From Prochlorococcus sp. AG-355-I04 (GTDB taxonomy: Bacteria; Cyanobacteriota; Cyanobacteriia; PCC-6307; Cyanobiaceae): 64,000 nucleotides of DNA. The notes under the pieces were generated by a model, which saw only the letters and a list, made by a program, of their open reading frames with translations, was not told the DNA's origin and did not search any database. A program made the translations under genes and the position numbers. Where the stretch lies: the NCBI GenBank assembly GCA_003280915.1, contig QCDL01000005.1, positions 1 to 64,000 of the forward strand. The letters are read 5' to 3'. This document shows positions 9,799-19,036 of the stretch, piece after piece (the first letter of the stretch is position 1; each line of letters opens with the position of its first letter).

Positions 9799-10788
9799 AT
9801 GACCCAACTCTTTTACGACACAGATGCAGATCTAAGTCTTTTAAATAATAAAACAATAGCGATTATTGGATATGGTTCACAAGGTCATGCCCATGCCCTA
9901 AACCTTAAAGATAGCGGTATGGATGTAATTGTTGGATTATATAAAGGAAGTAAGTCTGAAAGCAAAGCTATTAGCGATGGTCTACAAGTATTTAGCGTTT
10001 CTGAAGCTTGCGAAAAAGCAGACTGGATTATGATTCTCCTCCCAGATGAGTTTCAGAAAGATGTTTACCTTAAAGAAATAGAACCAAACTTAAAAGAAGG
10101 AAAGATATTAAGTTTTGCTCATGGCTTCAATATAAGATTCGGACTTATCAAACCTCCTAGTTTTGTGGATGTTGTAATGATTGCCCCAAAAGGACCTGGA
10201 CACACTGTTCGTTGGGAATATCAGAATGGTCAAGGAGTTCCAGCATTGTTTGCAGTAGAGCAGGATTCTTCTGGAAATGGAAGATCATTGGCGATGGCTT
10301 ACGCTAAAGGGATTGGCGGAACGAGAGCTGGGATTCTTGAAACAAACTTCAAAGAAGAAACAGAAACTGATTTATTTGGAGAACAAGCAGTTTTGTGCGG
10401 AGGATTATCAGAACTCGTCAAATCAGGCTTCGAAACTCTTGTAGAGGCAGGCTATCAGCCCGAACTTGCTTACTTCGAATGCTTACATGAAGTTAAACTT
10501 ATTGTTGATTTAATGGTGAAGGGAGGCTTATCTCAAATGAGAGATTCCATTTCAAATACTGCAGAATATGGAGATTATGTAAGTGGTAAAAGACTTATTA
10601 ATAGTGATACAAAAAAAGAAATGCAGAAAATTCTAAAGGATATTCAAGATGGTACTTTCGCTAAGAATTTCGTGGAAGAATGCGATAAAAACAAACCATT
10701 AATGACAAAATTAAGAGAAGAGAACTCAAAACATGAAATTGAGAAAGTGGGTAAAGGTCTGCGCTCGATGTTCAGTTGGCTGAAATAA
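9799..10788 (+). CDS. ilvC: ketol-acid reductoisomerase (NADP+)
   Basis: Class I enzyme of branched-chain amino acid synthesis. It isomerises and reduces acetolactate or acetohydroxybutyrate with NADPH and Mg2+. The Rossmann motif [17 protein letters not shown] is near residue 25. The metal-binding residues lie in [14 protein letters not shown] and in the C-terminal helical domain ([25 protein letters not shown]). The 329 aa length is normal. Its last 13 bp overlap the TTG start of cobD, so the two genes are probably read from one message. Confidence 0.98.
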   Translation: MTQLFYDTDADLSLLNNKTIAIIGYGSQGHAHALNLKDSGMDVIVGLYKGSKSESKAISDGLQVFSVSEACEKADWIMILLPDEFQKDVYLKEIEPNLKEGKILSFAHGFNIRFGLIKPPSFVDVVMIAPKGPGHTVRWEYQNGQGVPALFAVEQDSSGNGRSLAMAYAKGIGGTRAGILETNFKEETETDLFGEQAVLCGGLSELVKSGFETLVEAGYQPELAYFECLHEVKLIVDLMVKGGLSQMRDSISNTAEYGDYVSGKRLINSDTKKEMQKILKDIQDGTFAKNFVEECDKNKPLMTKLREENSKHEIEKVGKGLRSMFSWLK

Positions 10789-11801
10789 ATTTATTTTTAC
10801 TATTTCTTGGATCGATTGGTTTGGATTTATTGATCGGCGATCCGAGATTCTTAATACACCCTGTTCAAGTAATTGGCTTTTACATAAAAAAAATATCTGA
10901 TTACCTAATAAATAATTTTGGAGAAAATAAAAATATATTGTTTTGGGGTGGTTTCTTCGTAGCTATATCCACTATTGGAATGAGTTATGGTATAGGAAAA
11001 CTTATAGAAATAAGTTATGTGCAAGCAAGAAATCATTTTTTTGTTGGATTGTTAATTTTTTTTGGGCTTTCAAGTTGTATTGCTACAAAGGGGCTTATTT
11101 CAAGTGTGAAAGAGATTGCAGAGCTAATAAAACGCAAGGAAATTATTAACCAAAATGAAAAAATAATCAAAGAGAAGGTACAAAGAATAGTAAGTAGGGA
11201 TGTAAGGTCATCTTCTATAAAACATCTCTTGAGATCAAGTACCGAGAGTCTTACTGAAAATTCTGTTGATGGAATATTTGGGCCGTTATTTTGGATTTTT
11301 ATTGGAATTATTTTTATGAAATTTTCAATTTTTCTACCAGGACCTTTATCACTTGGTTTTTCTTATAAAGCCATAAGTACTTTAGATTCAATGATAGGTT
11401 ACAAATATGACTATTTTAGATATTTGGGTTTTTTCAGTGCAAAAATCGAAGATATTTTTACGTTTGTTCCTTCAAGATTAGTTTTAATAACGTTACCTTT
11501 AGTTAGCTCCAAAGTTTATGAGTATGGATCAATCATAAAAAAAAGTTATCTTGATGGCAAAAAATATGATTCTCCTAATGCTGGGATTTCAGAAGCTATA
11601 TTTGCCTATATTTCCGGAATTAAATTGGGAGGTAAAAGTAAATATAAAAATGAAATTATTGAAAAGCCAATAATTAATGGGACTGGAGATAATTGCACTG
11701 AAGAAAAAATCAAATTAATTTGTCAATTAATTTTGAGATTACAATTTTTATGGATAATAATTTTTGCTTTAATTTTTTTTATAATCTCGATTTTAATTTA
11801 A
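10776..11801 (+). CDS. cobD: adenosylcobinamide-phosphate synthase CobD/CbiB
   Basis: Integral membrane enzyme that attaches the aminopropanol arm during corrinoid synthesis. Recognised by [22 protein letters not shown] at the N-terminus, then [27 protein letters not shown] and [20 protein letters not shown], all typical of the family. Several membrane segments, including a C-terminal one, are visible. At 341 aa it is slightly longer than many. The start is a TTG inside the end of ilvC. Corrinoid synthesis fits picocyanobacteria, which make pseudocobalamin. Confidence 0.93.
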   Translation: MAEINLFLLFLGSIGLDLLIGDPRFLIHPVQVIGFYIKKISDYLINNFGENKNILFWGGFFVAISTIGMSYGIGKLIEISYVQARNHFFVGLLIFFGLSSCIATKGLISSVKEIAELIKRKEIINQNEKIIKEKVQRIVSRDVRSSSIKHLLRSSTESLTENSVDGIFGPLFWIFIGIIFMKFSIFLPGPLSLGFSYKAISTLDSMIGYKYDYFRYLGFFSAKIEDIFTFVPSRLVLITLPLVSSKVYEYGSIIKKSYLDGKKYDSPNAGISEAIFAYISGIKLGGKSKYKNEIIEKPIINGTGDNCTEEKIKLICQLILRLQFLWIIIFALIFFIISILI

Positions 11802-11844
11802 TAATAAATTAGTTTAAAAATTATTAGAATAATTTTAAAAATCA

Positions 11845-12090
11845 ATGCAACAAAACGACTCTCCAATGAAAAATCAAAATGATGGTTTTACGAATACATC
11901 ATCAAGTGATAGTGAATACTCAAAATGGGTAGACAATCAGGGTGATGAAGTAAAGAGTGTTTTTGGATTTAATAGCAGCGCCGAGCTTGTGAATGGTAGG
12001 GCAGCTATGATTGGATTCTTGATGCTCATATTAACCGAGTTGGTTTTTAGTGGCAGGCCTGTGACTTCTTCAATTTTTGGTATTAATTAA
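11845..12090 (+). CDS. hli: high-light-inducible protein (Hli, one-helix CAB-like)
   Basis: Small single-helix member of the light-harvesting-like family. It protects photosystems by binding chlorophyll and carotenoid under light stress. The diagnostic motif AELVNGRAAMIGFL sits at residues 46-59 and runs into the membrane helix. The N-terminal 40 residues are polar and Ser/Asp-rich. At 81 aa it is of the medium-length Hli type. It is followed 2 bp later by another small membrane protein. I saw no clear high-light regulatory repeat upstream. Confidence 0.93.
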   Translation: MQQNDSPMKNQNDGFTNTSSSDSEYSKWVDNQGDEVKSVFGFNSSAELVNGRAAMIGFLMLILTELVFSGRPVTSSIFGIN

Positions 12091-12092
12091 AA

Positions 12093-12305
12093 ATGGATGA
12101 AAAAAAATCTAACCCAGTAAAAGTAATCCTATTTGTATCTTTATGGGTAATAATTTGGGGAACATTAGGCTCTTTAATTGATTATCCTCTTTATAAAAAT
12201 AAAATTTACTTAGAAGGAAGCATATATCAATATCTTACTTTCACAATTACAGCGATAATATCAATAATAAGTGCAAAGTTTCTTTATAAAAAATTTGAGT
12301 TATAA
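12093..12305 (+). CDS. small two-helix membrane protein, unknown
   Basis: No family recognised. It is 70 aa with two hydrophobic segments (VILFVSLWVIIWGTLGSLI and YLTFTITAIISIISAKFLY), a lysine-rich start and a basic end (YKKFEL). It starts 2 bp after the hli stop, so it is likely cotranscribed and could assist Hli insertion or act in the thylakoid membrane. That role is inference from spacing only. It ends convergently with the next minus-strand gene, overlapping it by 6 bp. Confidence 0.65.
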   Translation: MDEKKSNPVKVILFVSLWVIIWGTLGSLIDYPLYKNKIYLEGSIYQYLTFTITAIISIISAKFLYKKFEL

Positions 12306-12557
12306 AAATTTGTACCTAAATTTCTTAATAATTTTTGCTGGTTCTTTTTTGTCATTTGACTCGTAAAGTATCCACTGATGTGTCTCAGTATCATGATCAC
12401 AACCATACTTTCCAGATATGCTATCGTAACTTGAAAGATATGAATGACAATTCTGGTCTGCCTCAAAAGCAGAATCATAACCTGTAAGAAAATATATTAA
12501 AAACAGAAGTATTACTAACAAAAAAAATACTTGGAAAACTAAATTTACTACCTTCAT
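12300..12557 (-). CDS. small anchored protein with exported-type tail, unknown
   Basis: Hypothetical 85 aa protein. A hydrophobic N-terminus (VVNLVFQVFFLLVILLFLIYFLTGY) is a signal anchor. The polar remainder has two cysteines (QNCHSY, YGCDHD) that could form a disulfide if outside the cytoplasm, then DTETHQWILYE and a basic end. No homologue is recalled. The longer overlapping frame at 12284-12478 is treated as a shadow because this frame has the better protein-like composition and an ATG start. Confidence 0.55.
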   Translation of the reverse strand: MKVVNLVFQVFFLLVILLFLIYFLTGYDSAFEADQNCHSYLSSYDSISGKYGCDHDTETHQWILYESNDKKEPAKIIKKFRYKFL

Positions 12558-12613
12558 AAGATTTTCTAAAATTTAAATATATCATTTAAAAATTTTTTTC
12601 GATCTAAAAATAT

Positions 12614-12859
12614 TTAACGACCAACATTAAAAACAAAGTCATGGAATTCTTGATTCTTTAAATAGAGGATGACTAGCAATATTAAAATCAAATTCAAGCC
12701 TAATACTATTGATCCAAAAATATTAATTTGTTTTTTACCTGGCAAAGTGTAAGTAAATTTCTTGCCTTTAAGAAAAGCTGCTAAGCCTTTTTTTTCTTTT
12801 TTTGATTCTTTTATTTCATTATCATTTTTAACTTCATTATCAGAGAAACCTTTTACCAT
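12614..12859 (-). CDS. small protein with C-terminal membrane segment, unknown
   Basis: Hypothetical 81 aa protein. It has a very charged, lysine-rich first half (EVKNDNEIKESKKEKKG), then a single hydrophobic helix (INIFGSIVLGLNLILILLVILYL) and a short tail. The middle segment FLKGKKFTYTLPGKKQ looks like a membrane-surface or nucleic-acid-contacting basic patch, but no domain is recognised. It belongs to a group of lineage-specific small genes downstream of hli. Confidence 0.55.
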   Translation of the reverse strand: MVKGFSDNEVKNDNEIKESKKEKKGLAAFLKGKKFTYTLPGKKQINIFGSIVLGLNLILILLVILYLKNQEFHDFVFNVGR

Positions 12860-12913
12860 TAATACTTAAAATCCAAATTTATAATATTCCAAAAAAATAA
12901 AATTTTTTAATAA

Positions 12914-13225
12914 TTAACAATTTTTAATCACATTTGGAATCGTAAATGAAATTCTTTCATTTGATAAATTTTTTAAAAAATAAGCCTCTATAATTGCCGA
13001 CTGCATACCCAATAAACTTGATTGACATTTGAATCTATTTTGGTCAAATACAAGTAATTGAAGCTTTTCTATTTCAGAAACTAACTCTTTACAAACTTGG
13101 TTTTGAGAATTTTTAATACAATAACTAGCTTCTTTTAAAATCTTGGATTTTGTTGGTATTATTTCTGCCATAACAAAATTAGATAACAACAAAAATTTTA
13201 GTAATAAAAAAGTTAAATATTTCAT
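12914..13225 (-). CDS. small secreted protein with four cysteines, unknown
   Basis: Hypothetical 103 aa protein. A signal peptide is clear (LTFLLLKFLLLSNFVMAEI, with likely cleavage after MAE or close to it). The mature part has four cysteines (SYCIKN, QVCKEL, FKCQSS, final KNC), spaced to allow two disulfides, so it is probably periplasmic. No named domain is recognised. It sits between the small membrane proteins and the HU gene, all on the minus strand. Confidence 0.6.
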   Translation of the reverse strand: MKYLTFLLLKFLLLSNFVMAEIIPTKSKILKEASYCIKNSQNQVCKELVSEIEKLQLLVFDQNRFKCQSSLLGMQSAIIEAYFLKNLSNERISFTIPNVIKNC

Positions 13226-13362
13226 TACTTCTTAAGACTGCAAAATTTGAGATACCTTATTAATATTTTTGGTCATTTAGGTATTAACATTTTATTGAAA
13301 TTAAAAAAAAAGATGCTCTAAAAGAACACCTTGGTATTAAGGGCAGAAATAGATTAAAGAGA

Positions 13363-13638
13363 TTACCCCTGAACTTTATCCTTAAAAAGTTTACCCGCAG
13401 AAAATGTAGGAACTCTTTTAGCAGGTATTGCTATTTTTTCGCCTGTCTTAGGGTTTAATCCCTGTCTTGCAGAACGATCTCTTGGCTCGAAAGAACCAAA
13501 TCCTAGTAAGGAGACTTTTTTGCCTTCCACTACTGAATCAATTATGGTGTCAATAGTCTTATCTACAATTGAAGAAACAACAGTTTTTGTTTCTCCTGTT
13601 GCAGCGGAGACCATGTTTACTAAATCAGCTTTGTTCAT
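13363..13638 (-). CDS. hup: HU-family DNA-binding protein
   Basis: Nucleoid-associated histone-like protein. The family pattern is complete: MNKADLVNMVSAATGETKT at the start, GFGSFEPRDRSARQGLNPKTGEKIAIPA for the DNA-embracing beta arm with its intercalating proline region, and VPTFSAGKLFKDKV at the end. At 91 aa it is the usual length. It is the only HU-like gene in the window and stands alone with AT-rich flanks on both sides. Confidence 0.97.
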   Translation of the reverse strand: MNKADLVNMVSAATGETKTVVSSIVDKTIDTIIDSVVEGKKVSLLGFGSFEPRDRSARQGLNPKTGEKIAIPAKRVPTFSAGKLFKDKVQG

Positions 13639-13714
13639 TGAATTTTAAAGTAAAGCAGAGATTTTTAAGAAAAGTTTTTTAAGCAAGCCTTAAAAACCCG
13701 AACTTGCACATCAT

Positions 13715-14005
13715 ATGGAGCAAATACAAATACGGCAACCGAAAATGCCGGCGGCGCAAAGCTTTATACAAATCTTAGGGACATTTTTAGCTCCATTATT
13801 TATTTTTATAGCCTCACTTTTTTCTTATATAAAATTAGCCCCTTTAACTGCGAAACAGCCAAAACCATTGGTAGCACTTGATTTATCCTTAAAAAATCCA
13901 ACTTCATTTATCAGAAAAGAAATGTCAAAGATAAAAAAAGTAAAGAATTTAAGTCATTTATTATGTTTTATTAATTTTCTGATATATTTCCTTCTCATCA
14001 CATGA
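13715..14005 (+). CDS. doubtful small membrane ORF
   Basis: A 96 aa ORF with an ATG start and two hydrophobic stretches (FIQILGTFLAPLFIFIASLFSYI and the C-terminal LCFINFLIYFLLI). No family is recognised. It begins in a locally GC-richer patch (CCGGCGGCGC) that stands out from its surroundings. It could be a real small membrane protein, the remains of one, or a chance ORF. I keep it at low confidence because nothing else explains the interval. Confidence 0.3.
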   Translation: MEQIQIRQPKMPAAQSFIQILGTFLAPLFIFIASLFSYIKLAPLTAKQPKPLVALDLSLKNPTSFIRKEMSKIKKVKNLSHLLCFINFLIYFLLIT

Positions 14006-14263
14006 AAAAACATAATTTGTATTTTGAAATCAAGAAAAATCTGTTTTTTTCACAATTAAGCTTTCTCTCTAAATCTTCTTATTCATAAAGAATATGGATA
14101 GACAATTTGTAATTAATTTGTAAATTAATAATCTCAAAATCTAATAAATTTGATTAGTGAAACCTTAAATTTTAGTTTTTTTCTTAATTTTGTATCTATT
14201 ATTCTAATATTAGTAATTCGAATAAATTATCTCAATATTTAATTAATCAATGATAAAGAGAAA

Positions 14264-16297
14264 GTGACTCATATCAATAAAGGTAAACCATTTCCCTTAG
14301 GAAGTTCTTTAACTACACAAGGGGTTAATTTTTCCCTAGTAGCCACAAATGCAGAATATGTAGAAATCTTATTGTTTGAGAAAGAGTGCTCTATTTCCCC
14401 AAAAAGTATATTGAAACTAGATCATAACCATAATACAGGTCCCTACTGGCATGCGGAGGTAAAAAATCTAAATGAAGGTTGTATTTATGCTTTCAGAGTA
14501 AAACAAAAAAATAATTCGATCAACAATAACTACGAAAAAAAAGTATTAATCGATCCATGTTCAAGGGGTATTACCGGATGGGAGAGTTATAAAAGAGAAA
14601 ATGCATTAAAAAAGCAAGAAAACACTAATTCTTGTCTTAAAAGCGTTGTTTGCGATAGAAAATTATTTAATTTTAAGGATTATCCAAGACCGAAACATTC
14701 TTGGGAAGAAACAATTATTTATGAACTCCATATCAAAGCTTTCACTGGATCAACTGATAAAGATGAAAGTTGTTTTAAGAAATTTTTTAAAAAAATTCCT
14801 TATCTCAAAGAACTGGGTATTACAACAATTGAATTACTTCCAATTTTTTGTTTTGATCCTACAGATGCCCCAAATGGTCTAAAAAATTTTTGGGGATATA
14901 GTCCAATTAATTGGTTTACTCCGCATTTTGAATATCTTTCGAATGAATCCGCCGAAAAGAATAGAGAGGAATTTAGAAGATTTGTAGAGGAATGTCATAA
15001 AGCAGACATTGAAGTCATCTTAGATGTTGTATACAATCACACTTGCGAAGGTGATTCAAAAGGCCCAGCAATATCTTGGAAAGGCATAGATGAAAATCTT
15101 TATTACTTTATTGGAAAAGATAAAAATTATCAGGACGTCTCCGGATGTGGTAATACTATTGCAGCAAACAGAGGATTAGTTAGAAAACTAATAATTGAAT
15201 CCTTAAAATGTTGGGCGAGTGAATTAGGAGTTGATGGTTTTAGATTTGATTTAGGAATTGCCCTATCAAGAGGAGAGAATCTATTACCGCTTGATAATCC
15301 TCCAATTTTTGAAGATATAGAATGTGAACCAGAACTTATCGATATCAAGTTCATAAGTGAGCCATGGGATTGTGGCGGTTTATATAAATTAGGTGATTTC
15401 CCATCTAAGAATACTTTCACTTGGAATGGTCATTTTAGAGATGACTTGAGGAGATTTTGGAAGGGGGATAAAGATACAGCTTGGAATATGAGCGATAAAA
15501 TAAAAGGGACGCCATCTATTTATAAAGAAAATAATATTTTTCCAAAGTCGATAAATTTTATTACTTCACATGATGGATTCACTTTAAAAGACTTAGTAAC
15601 TTTCAATAGAAAACATAATTTTGCCAATAGAGAACAAAATAGAGATGGAGATAACCATAACAATTCTTGGAATCATGGTACTGAGGGACCAACTACGAAC
15701 TTATTAATCAATGATTTAAGAAAAAGACAACAAAAAAATCTTATTCTTAGTTTACTTATCTCTAAAGGTGTTCCAATGATACTTATGGGTGATGAGATAG
15801 GAAGATCACAAGGCGGGAACAATAATTCTTGGTGCCAAAATAATTTATTGGGCCGGATGAATTGGGAACAAGGTCAACAAGATTTGGAATTATTAGAATA
15901 TTTTAAATACGTCATAAAAATCCGAAAAAAACTAATAAAAATTTTCAATCCATCATTCTTCCCTAATAATCAAACCAATGAAAATATTCCAACATATCAT
16001 TGGCATGGAACAAAGTTAGATAGCCCCGATTGGAGTAGTTGGTCTCACACAGTTGCCTTTAGCATTAACAATGACAATACTAATCCGCTGGTCTGGATAG
16101 GTTTAAATGCATATTCAAAAAGTATCGATTTCCCCTTGCCGAAATGTAAATATAATTGGCTAAAAGTCATCGACACTAACATGTCTGAGATTTTTGAACC
16201 CTTAACTATTAATGAAAAATCTGTTTCAATAAAGAGTAGAAGCTCTTTACTAATCATTTCAGAAGAAGTATTTGGGGTAAAAAATAATTTATTCTAA
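14264..16297 (+). CDS. glgX: glycogen debranching enzyme GlgX / isoamylase family
   Basis: GH13 enzyme that hydrolyses alpha-1,6 branches of limit glycogen. It has an N-terminal CBM48-like domain (GKPFPLGSSLTTQGVNFSLVATNAEYVEILLF), then a TIM barrel. Catalytic landmarks are DVVYNHTCEG, the nucleophile region DGFRFDLG, the acid in SEPWD and the stabiliser in TSHDGF. The isoamylase-specific WNHGTEGPT and MGDEIGRSQGGNNNSWCQ are also present. At 677 aa it is of normal length. It starts with GTG. It faces the tRNA-Gly gene and precedes a sugar symporter, which fits a carbohydrate patch. Confidence 0.94.
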   Translation: MTHINKGKPFPLGSSLTTQGVNFSLVATNAEYVEILLFEKECSISPKSILKLDHNHNTGPYWHAEVKNLNEGCIYAFRVKQKNNSINNNYEKKVLIDPCSRGITGWESYKRENALKKQENTNSCLKSVVCDRKLFNFKDYPRPKHSWEETIIYELHIKAFTGSTDKDESCFKKFFKKIPYLKELGITTIELLPIFCFDPTDAPNGLKNFWGYSPINWFTPHFEYLSNESAEKNREEFRRFVEECHKADIEVILDVVYNHTCEGDSKGPAISWKGIDENLYYFIGKDKNYQDVSGCGNTIAANRGLVRKLIIESLKCWASELGVDGFRFDLGIALSRGENLLPLDNPPIFEDIECEPELIDIKFISEPWDCGGLYKLGDFPSKNTFTWNGHFRDDLRRFWKGDKDTAWNMSDKIKGTPSIYKENNIFPKSINFITSHDGFTLKDLVTFNRKHNFANREQNRDGDNHNNSWNHGTEGPTTNLLINDLRKRQQKNLILSLLISKGVPMILMGDEIGRSQGGNNNSWCQNNLLGRMNWEQGQQDLELLEYFKYVIKIRKKLIKIFNPSFFPNNQTNENIPTYHWHGTKLDSPDWSSWSHTVAFSINNDNTNPLVWIGLNAYSKSIDFPLPKCKYNWLKVIDTNMSEIFEPLTINEKSVSIKSRSSLLIISEEVFGVKNNLF

Positions 16298-16298
16298 A

Positions 16299-16369
16299 AG
16301 CGGGCGGCGGGAATCGAACCCGCATCTTCAGCTTGGAAGGCTGAGGTTTTACCACTAAACCACGCCCGC
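16299..16369 (-). tRNA. trnG-TCC: tRNA-Gly(TCC)
   Basis: On the minus strand a full cloverleaf reads from GCGGGCG to CGCCCGC with discriminator T and no encoded CCA. The anticodon arm is TCAGC-CTTCCAA-GCTGA, giving anticodon TCC for GGA/GGN codons. The T arm GCGGG-TTCGATT-CCCGC is perfect. Length is 71 nt. The gene starts 2 bp after the end of glgX on the opposite strand. Confidence 0.96.
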
Positions 16370-16430
16370 ATTAAGTAATAGAATTACCATTGCAATAATA
16401 CATTATCAAACAATAAACAAAGTAAAAAGA

Positions 16431-17828
16431 TTGGAAAATTCACACTCGAAAAAAAATATTTCTAGATCAACAACAAGATTAATGTTCTCTTATGGGCTAG
16501 GAGATGCAGGCACAGGTTTAGTCGCGACACAATTTGGTTTTTTTCTTTTCAAATTCTTTATTTCTGCTGGTTTACCAGTAATAATTGCAGGATCATTATT
16601 AATGTTAATAAAGATATGGGATGCAGTAAATGATCCGTTAATTGGATGGTTAAGTGATCGTACTAAATCAAGATGGGGGCCTAGAATCCCTTGGATGATA
16701 TCAGCATCTGTTCCTCTTGGTTTCTCTTTAGCTGCGATATGGTGGACACCCACTGGTTCAGTGCTAACCAAGACTATTTACTATGCCATAATTTCTATAA
16801 TCGTAATGACTGCTTATACAAGTATTAATCTTCCTTTTGCAGCTCTTTCCACTGAAATTTCTGAAAAAACAGCAATAAGAACAAGATTAAACGCATCTAG
16901 ATTTACTGGCTCCATAATCGCAGGACTAACTGGTTTAATAATTGCTGGATTTGTATTAGGTTCCGAAGGATCTGCAAATAATGAATATTTTTTAATGGGT
17001 AAAATAAGCGGATGTATTGCAGTTGCTGCAACATTAATTTCTTGTTGGGGATTAGCTCCATTCGCAAAAAAAGCAAGAAGGCCTTCAGGAAAAGTTGAAG
17101 CTGTAACACTTCAATTCAAAAGGATCTTCAGAAATAAAAAATTTCTAAAAGTTATTACGCTCTATATTCTTCTCTGGTGCGCCTTACAATTAATGCAAAC
17201 AGTAGCGTTAATCTATGTCGAGGATGTACTGAATGTGCCAACATATATTGCGAAGTGGATCCCGATACCTTTCCAAATTAGCGCTTTAGTAGGTTTACAA
17301 ATATGGACCAGAGTATCAAATAAATTGAACAGGATTTCAGCATTAAACTATGGAGCGATTATGTGGATTATTTCATGTACAGCAGCTTTATTTTTACCTT
17401 CATTATCAAAAATTTCAGGCGTTGGAGATAGTTTTTTCCTAAATGCCAGCAACATATTTCTGTTCATTCTTTTAATTTTCATAATTTGTCTTATTGGCAT
17501 TGGAGCTTCAACCGCTTTTCTTATCCCTTGGTCACTACTTCCTGATGCAATAGACGAAGACCCAGAAAAACCAGCAGGATTATATACTGCTTGGATGGTA
17601 CTTATTCAGAAGATAGGTATCGCGTTTAGTGTTCAATTATTAGGATTTTTATTGTATTTATCAGGTTATCAATCATGCTTTGTTGATAAAGAGAGTCTAA
17701 ATATTATTGAGCAATGTTACTCAGCACAATTAACTATTAGATTATGTATTGGTTTTATACCCTCAATATTGGTAATAATTGGTCTTTTAATAATGAGAAA
17801 ATGGGATCCAAAATTAATTACAAACTAA
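16431..17828 (+). CDS. GPH-family (MelB-like) sugar:cation symporter
   Basis: Twelve-segment membrane transporter of the glycoside-pentoside-hexuronide group within MFS. The signature between helices 2 and 3 is clear: IWDAVNDPLIGWLSDRTKSRWGPRIPWM, with the aspartates used for cation and sugar coupling. A second family motif near the middle of the C-terminal half is IPWSLLPDAIDEDPEKPAGLYTAWM. At 465 aa it is normal. It starts with TTG. The natural substrate is unknown; neighbouring glgX suggests a sugar or a small glucan but does not prove it. It is followed 9 bp later by an MlaE-type permease. Confidence 0.9.
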   Translation: MENSHSKKNISRSTTRLMFSYGLGDAGTGLVATQFGFFLFKFFISAGLPVIIAGSLLMLIKIWDAVNDPLIGWLSDRTKSRWGPRIPWMISASVPLGFSLAAIWWTPTGSVLTKTIYYAIISIIVMTAYTSINLPFAALSTEISEKTAIRTRLNASRFTGSIIAGLTGLIIAGFVLGSEGSANNEYFLMGKISGCIAVAATLISCWGLAPFAKKARRPSGKVEAVTLQFKRIFRNKKFLKVITLYILLWCALQLMQTVALIYVEDVLNVPTYIAKWIPIPFQISALVGLQIWTRVSNKLNRISALNYGAIMWIISCTAALFLPSLSKISGVGDSFFLNASNIFLFILLIFIICLIGIGASTAFLIPWSLLPDAIDEDPEKPAGLYTAWMVLIQKIGIAFSVQLLGFLLYLSGYQSCFVDKESLNIIEQCYSAQLTIRLCIGFIPSILVIIGLLIMRKWDPKLITN

Positions 17829-17837
17829 TATAAAGAT

Positions 17838-18593
17838 ATGTATTACCTTAATTTTTTCAAAAGGCTTCTAAGCAGCCTAGTCATTGGCGGGCAAGCAATT
17901 AATTTTATCTTTAAGGGTAAAATTTCCAAAAATGATCTCTTTGACCAACTTATGGAGTCAGGTCCTGGCAGTTTATTAATTGTATTAATTACAGGAATTG
18001 CCGCAGGTACAGTTTTTAATATTCAAGTTGCATCACAACTTACAAGTATGGGTGTTTCAAGTGAAATTGGAGGTTTATTAGCAGTAGGCATGGCAAGAGA
18101 AATGGCTCCTCTTCTAACTGCTACTTTAATGACTGGAAAGGTTGCGACTGCCTATGCTGCTCAACTGGGCACTATGAAAGTCACAGAACAAATTGAGGCA
18201 ATAACCATGTTAAGGACCGAACCAGTCCAATATTTGGTAGTCCCAAGGTTACTATCGATGGTAATAATGTCTCCAATACAGTGTCTTTTGTTTTTATCTG
18301 TAGCTTTATGGAGTGGCCAAATTTGGAGCACAATTTTTTATAAAGTTCCTCCAATAGTTTTTTGGACATCTGTAAGATCAGGAAATGTGAGTTTAACCAG
18401 TGCAGACTTAACTTCAATGTTAATAAAATCTGTAGTGTTCGGATTACTTATTTCAATCATTGCTTGTGGATATGGACTTACAACCAAAGGAGGTCCAAAA
18501 GAAGTTGGAACAAGTACAACAGGTGCAGTTGTAATGACTCTCGTTACTGTATCTTTAATGGATGTATTACTAACGCAAATTTTATTTGGATGA
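17838..18593 (+). CDS. MlaE/YrbE-type ABC lipid transporter permease
   Basis: Permease of the Mla-type phospholipid (or, in chloroplasts, TGD1-type) ABC transporter. Landmarks are GPGSLLIVLITGIAAGTVFNIQVASQL, the highly conserved GGLLAVGMAREMAPLLTATLMTGKVATAYAAQLGTMKVTEQIEAI, and GLTTKGGPKEVGTSTTGAVV. At 251 aa with about five or six membrane segments it is full length. Neither the ATPase (MlaF) nor the substrate-binding MlaD/TGD2 is adjacent, as is common in cyanobacteria. Downstream DUF3119, DUF3086 and plsY suggest a lipid module. Confidence 0.94.
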   Translation: MYYLNFFKRLLSSLVIGGQAINFIFKGKISKNDLFDQLMESGPGSLLIVLITGIAAGTVFNIQVASQLTSMGVSSEIGGLLAVGMAREMAPLLTATLMTGKVATAYAAQLGTMKVTEQIEAITMLRTEPVQYLVVPRLLSMVIMSPIQCLLFLSVALWSGQIWSTIFYKVPPIVFWTSVRSGNVSLTSADLTSMLIKSVVFGLLISIIACGYGLTTKGGPKEVGTSTTGAVVMTLVTVSLMDVLLTQILFG

Positions 18594-19002
18594 TTCTATG
18601 TTTAATACTAAATCAAAAAAAGAGGAACCAGTAATAATATCTCCTTCATTTCAGTTGCCAATCATTCTAATAGTTTTAAGTTTTATGCTTTTGTTTTTGA
18701 ATATTGGTTCTTTGCCAACAATAGTTTTTGCTTCTTTTAGCTTTTTTTTATTACTTCAGTCATTCACTTTAAGAATAAAAATAACAAACGATGATTTTAT
18801 CGTTTTACAATTAGGTAAAGAGATTAGAACTTTTCCATTCAAGAACTGGATATCATGGAAATTCTTTTTCCCTATAATCCCAGGTATTTTTTATTTTAGA
18901 GAAAAGTCCAGTCCTCATTTATTACCAATTTTATTTAATCCAAAGCAATTAAAAGATGAGCTCATGAAAAAAGTTGACTCCCTGGAAATTAAAAACTCTT
19001 AA
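18586..19002 (+). CDS. DUF3119 family membrane protein
   Basis: Small protein (138 aa) with two hydrophobic segments (LPIILIVLSFMLLFLNIG and LPTIVFASFSFFLLLQS). A PH-like stretch follows (LRIKITNDDFIVLQLGKEIRTFPFKNWISWKFF). I recognise this as the cyanobacterial DUF3119 pattern; its function is unknown. The annotated start is a TTG overlapping the permease end by 8 bp; an in-frame ATG lies at 18598. The tight coupling to the MlaE-type permease suggests a link to lipid transport or envelope upkeep, which is inference. Confidence 0.75.
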   Translation: MDDSMFNTKSKKEEPVIISPSFQLPIILIVLSFMLLFLNIGSLPTIVFASFSFFLLLQSFTLRIKITNDDFIVLQLGKEIRTFPFKNWISWKFFFPIIPGIFYFREKSSPHLLPILFNPKQLKDELMKKVDSLEIKNS

Positions 19003-19036
19003 ATTCAGACTTTGCCAAATCATCAAAATTATTTAA

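Noticed and set aside
12284-12478. 64 aa minus-strand ORF overlapping the small anchored protein
   Set aside because: Alternative frame of the 12300-12557 gene with less natural composition.
14006-14263. Gap between the doubtful ORF and glgX
   Set aside because: AT-rich with short repeats only; no ORF, RNA motif or clear promoter.
16299-16369. tRNA-Gly as a possible integration site
   Set aside because: No integrase, no direct repeat of the tRNA end, and flanks are ordinary chromosomal genes.
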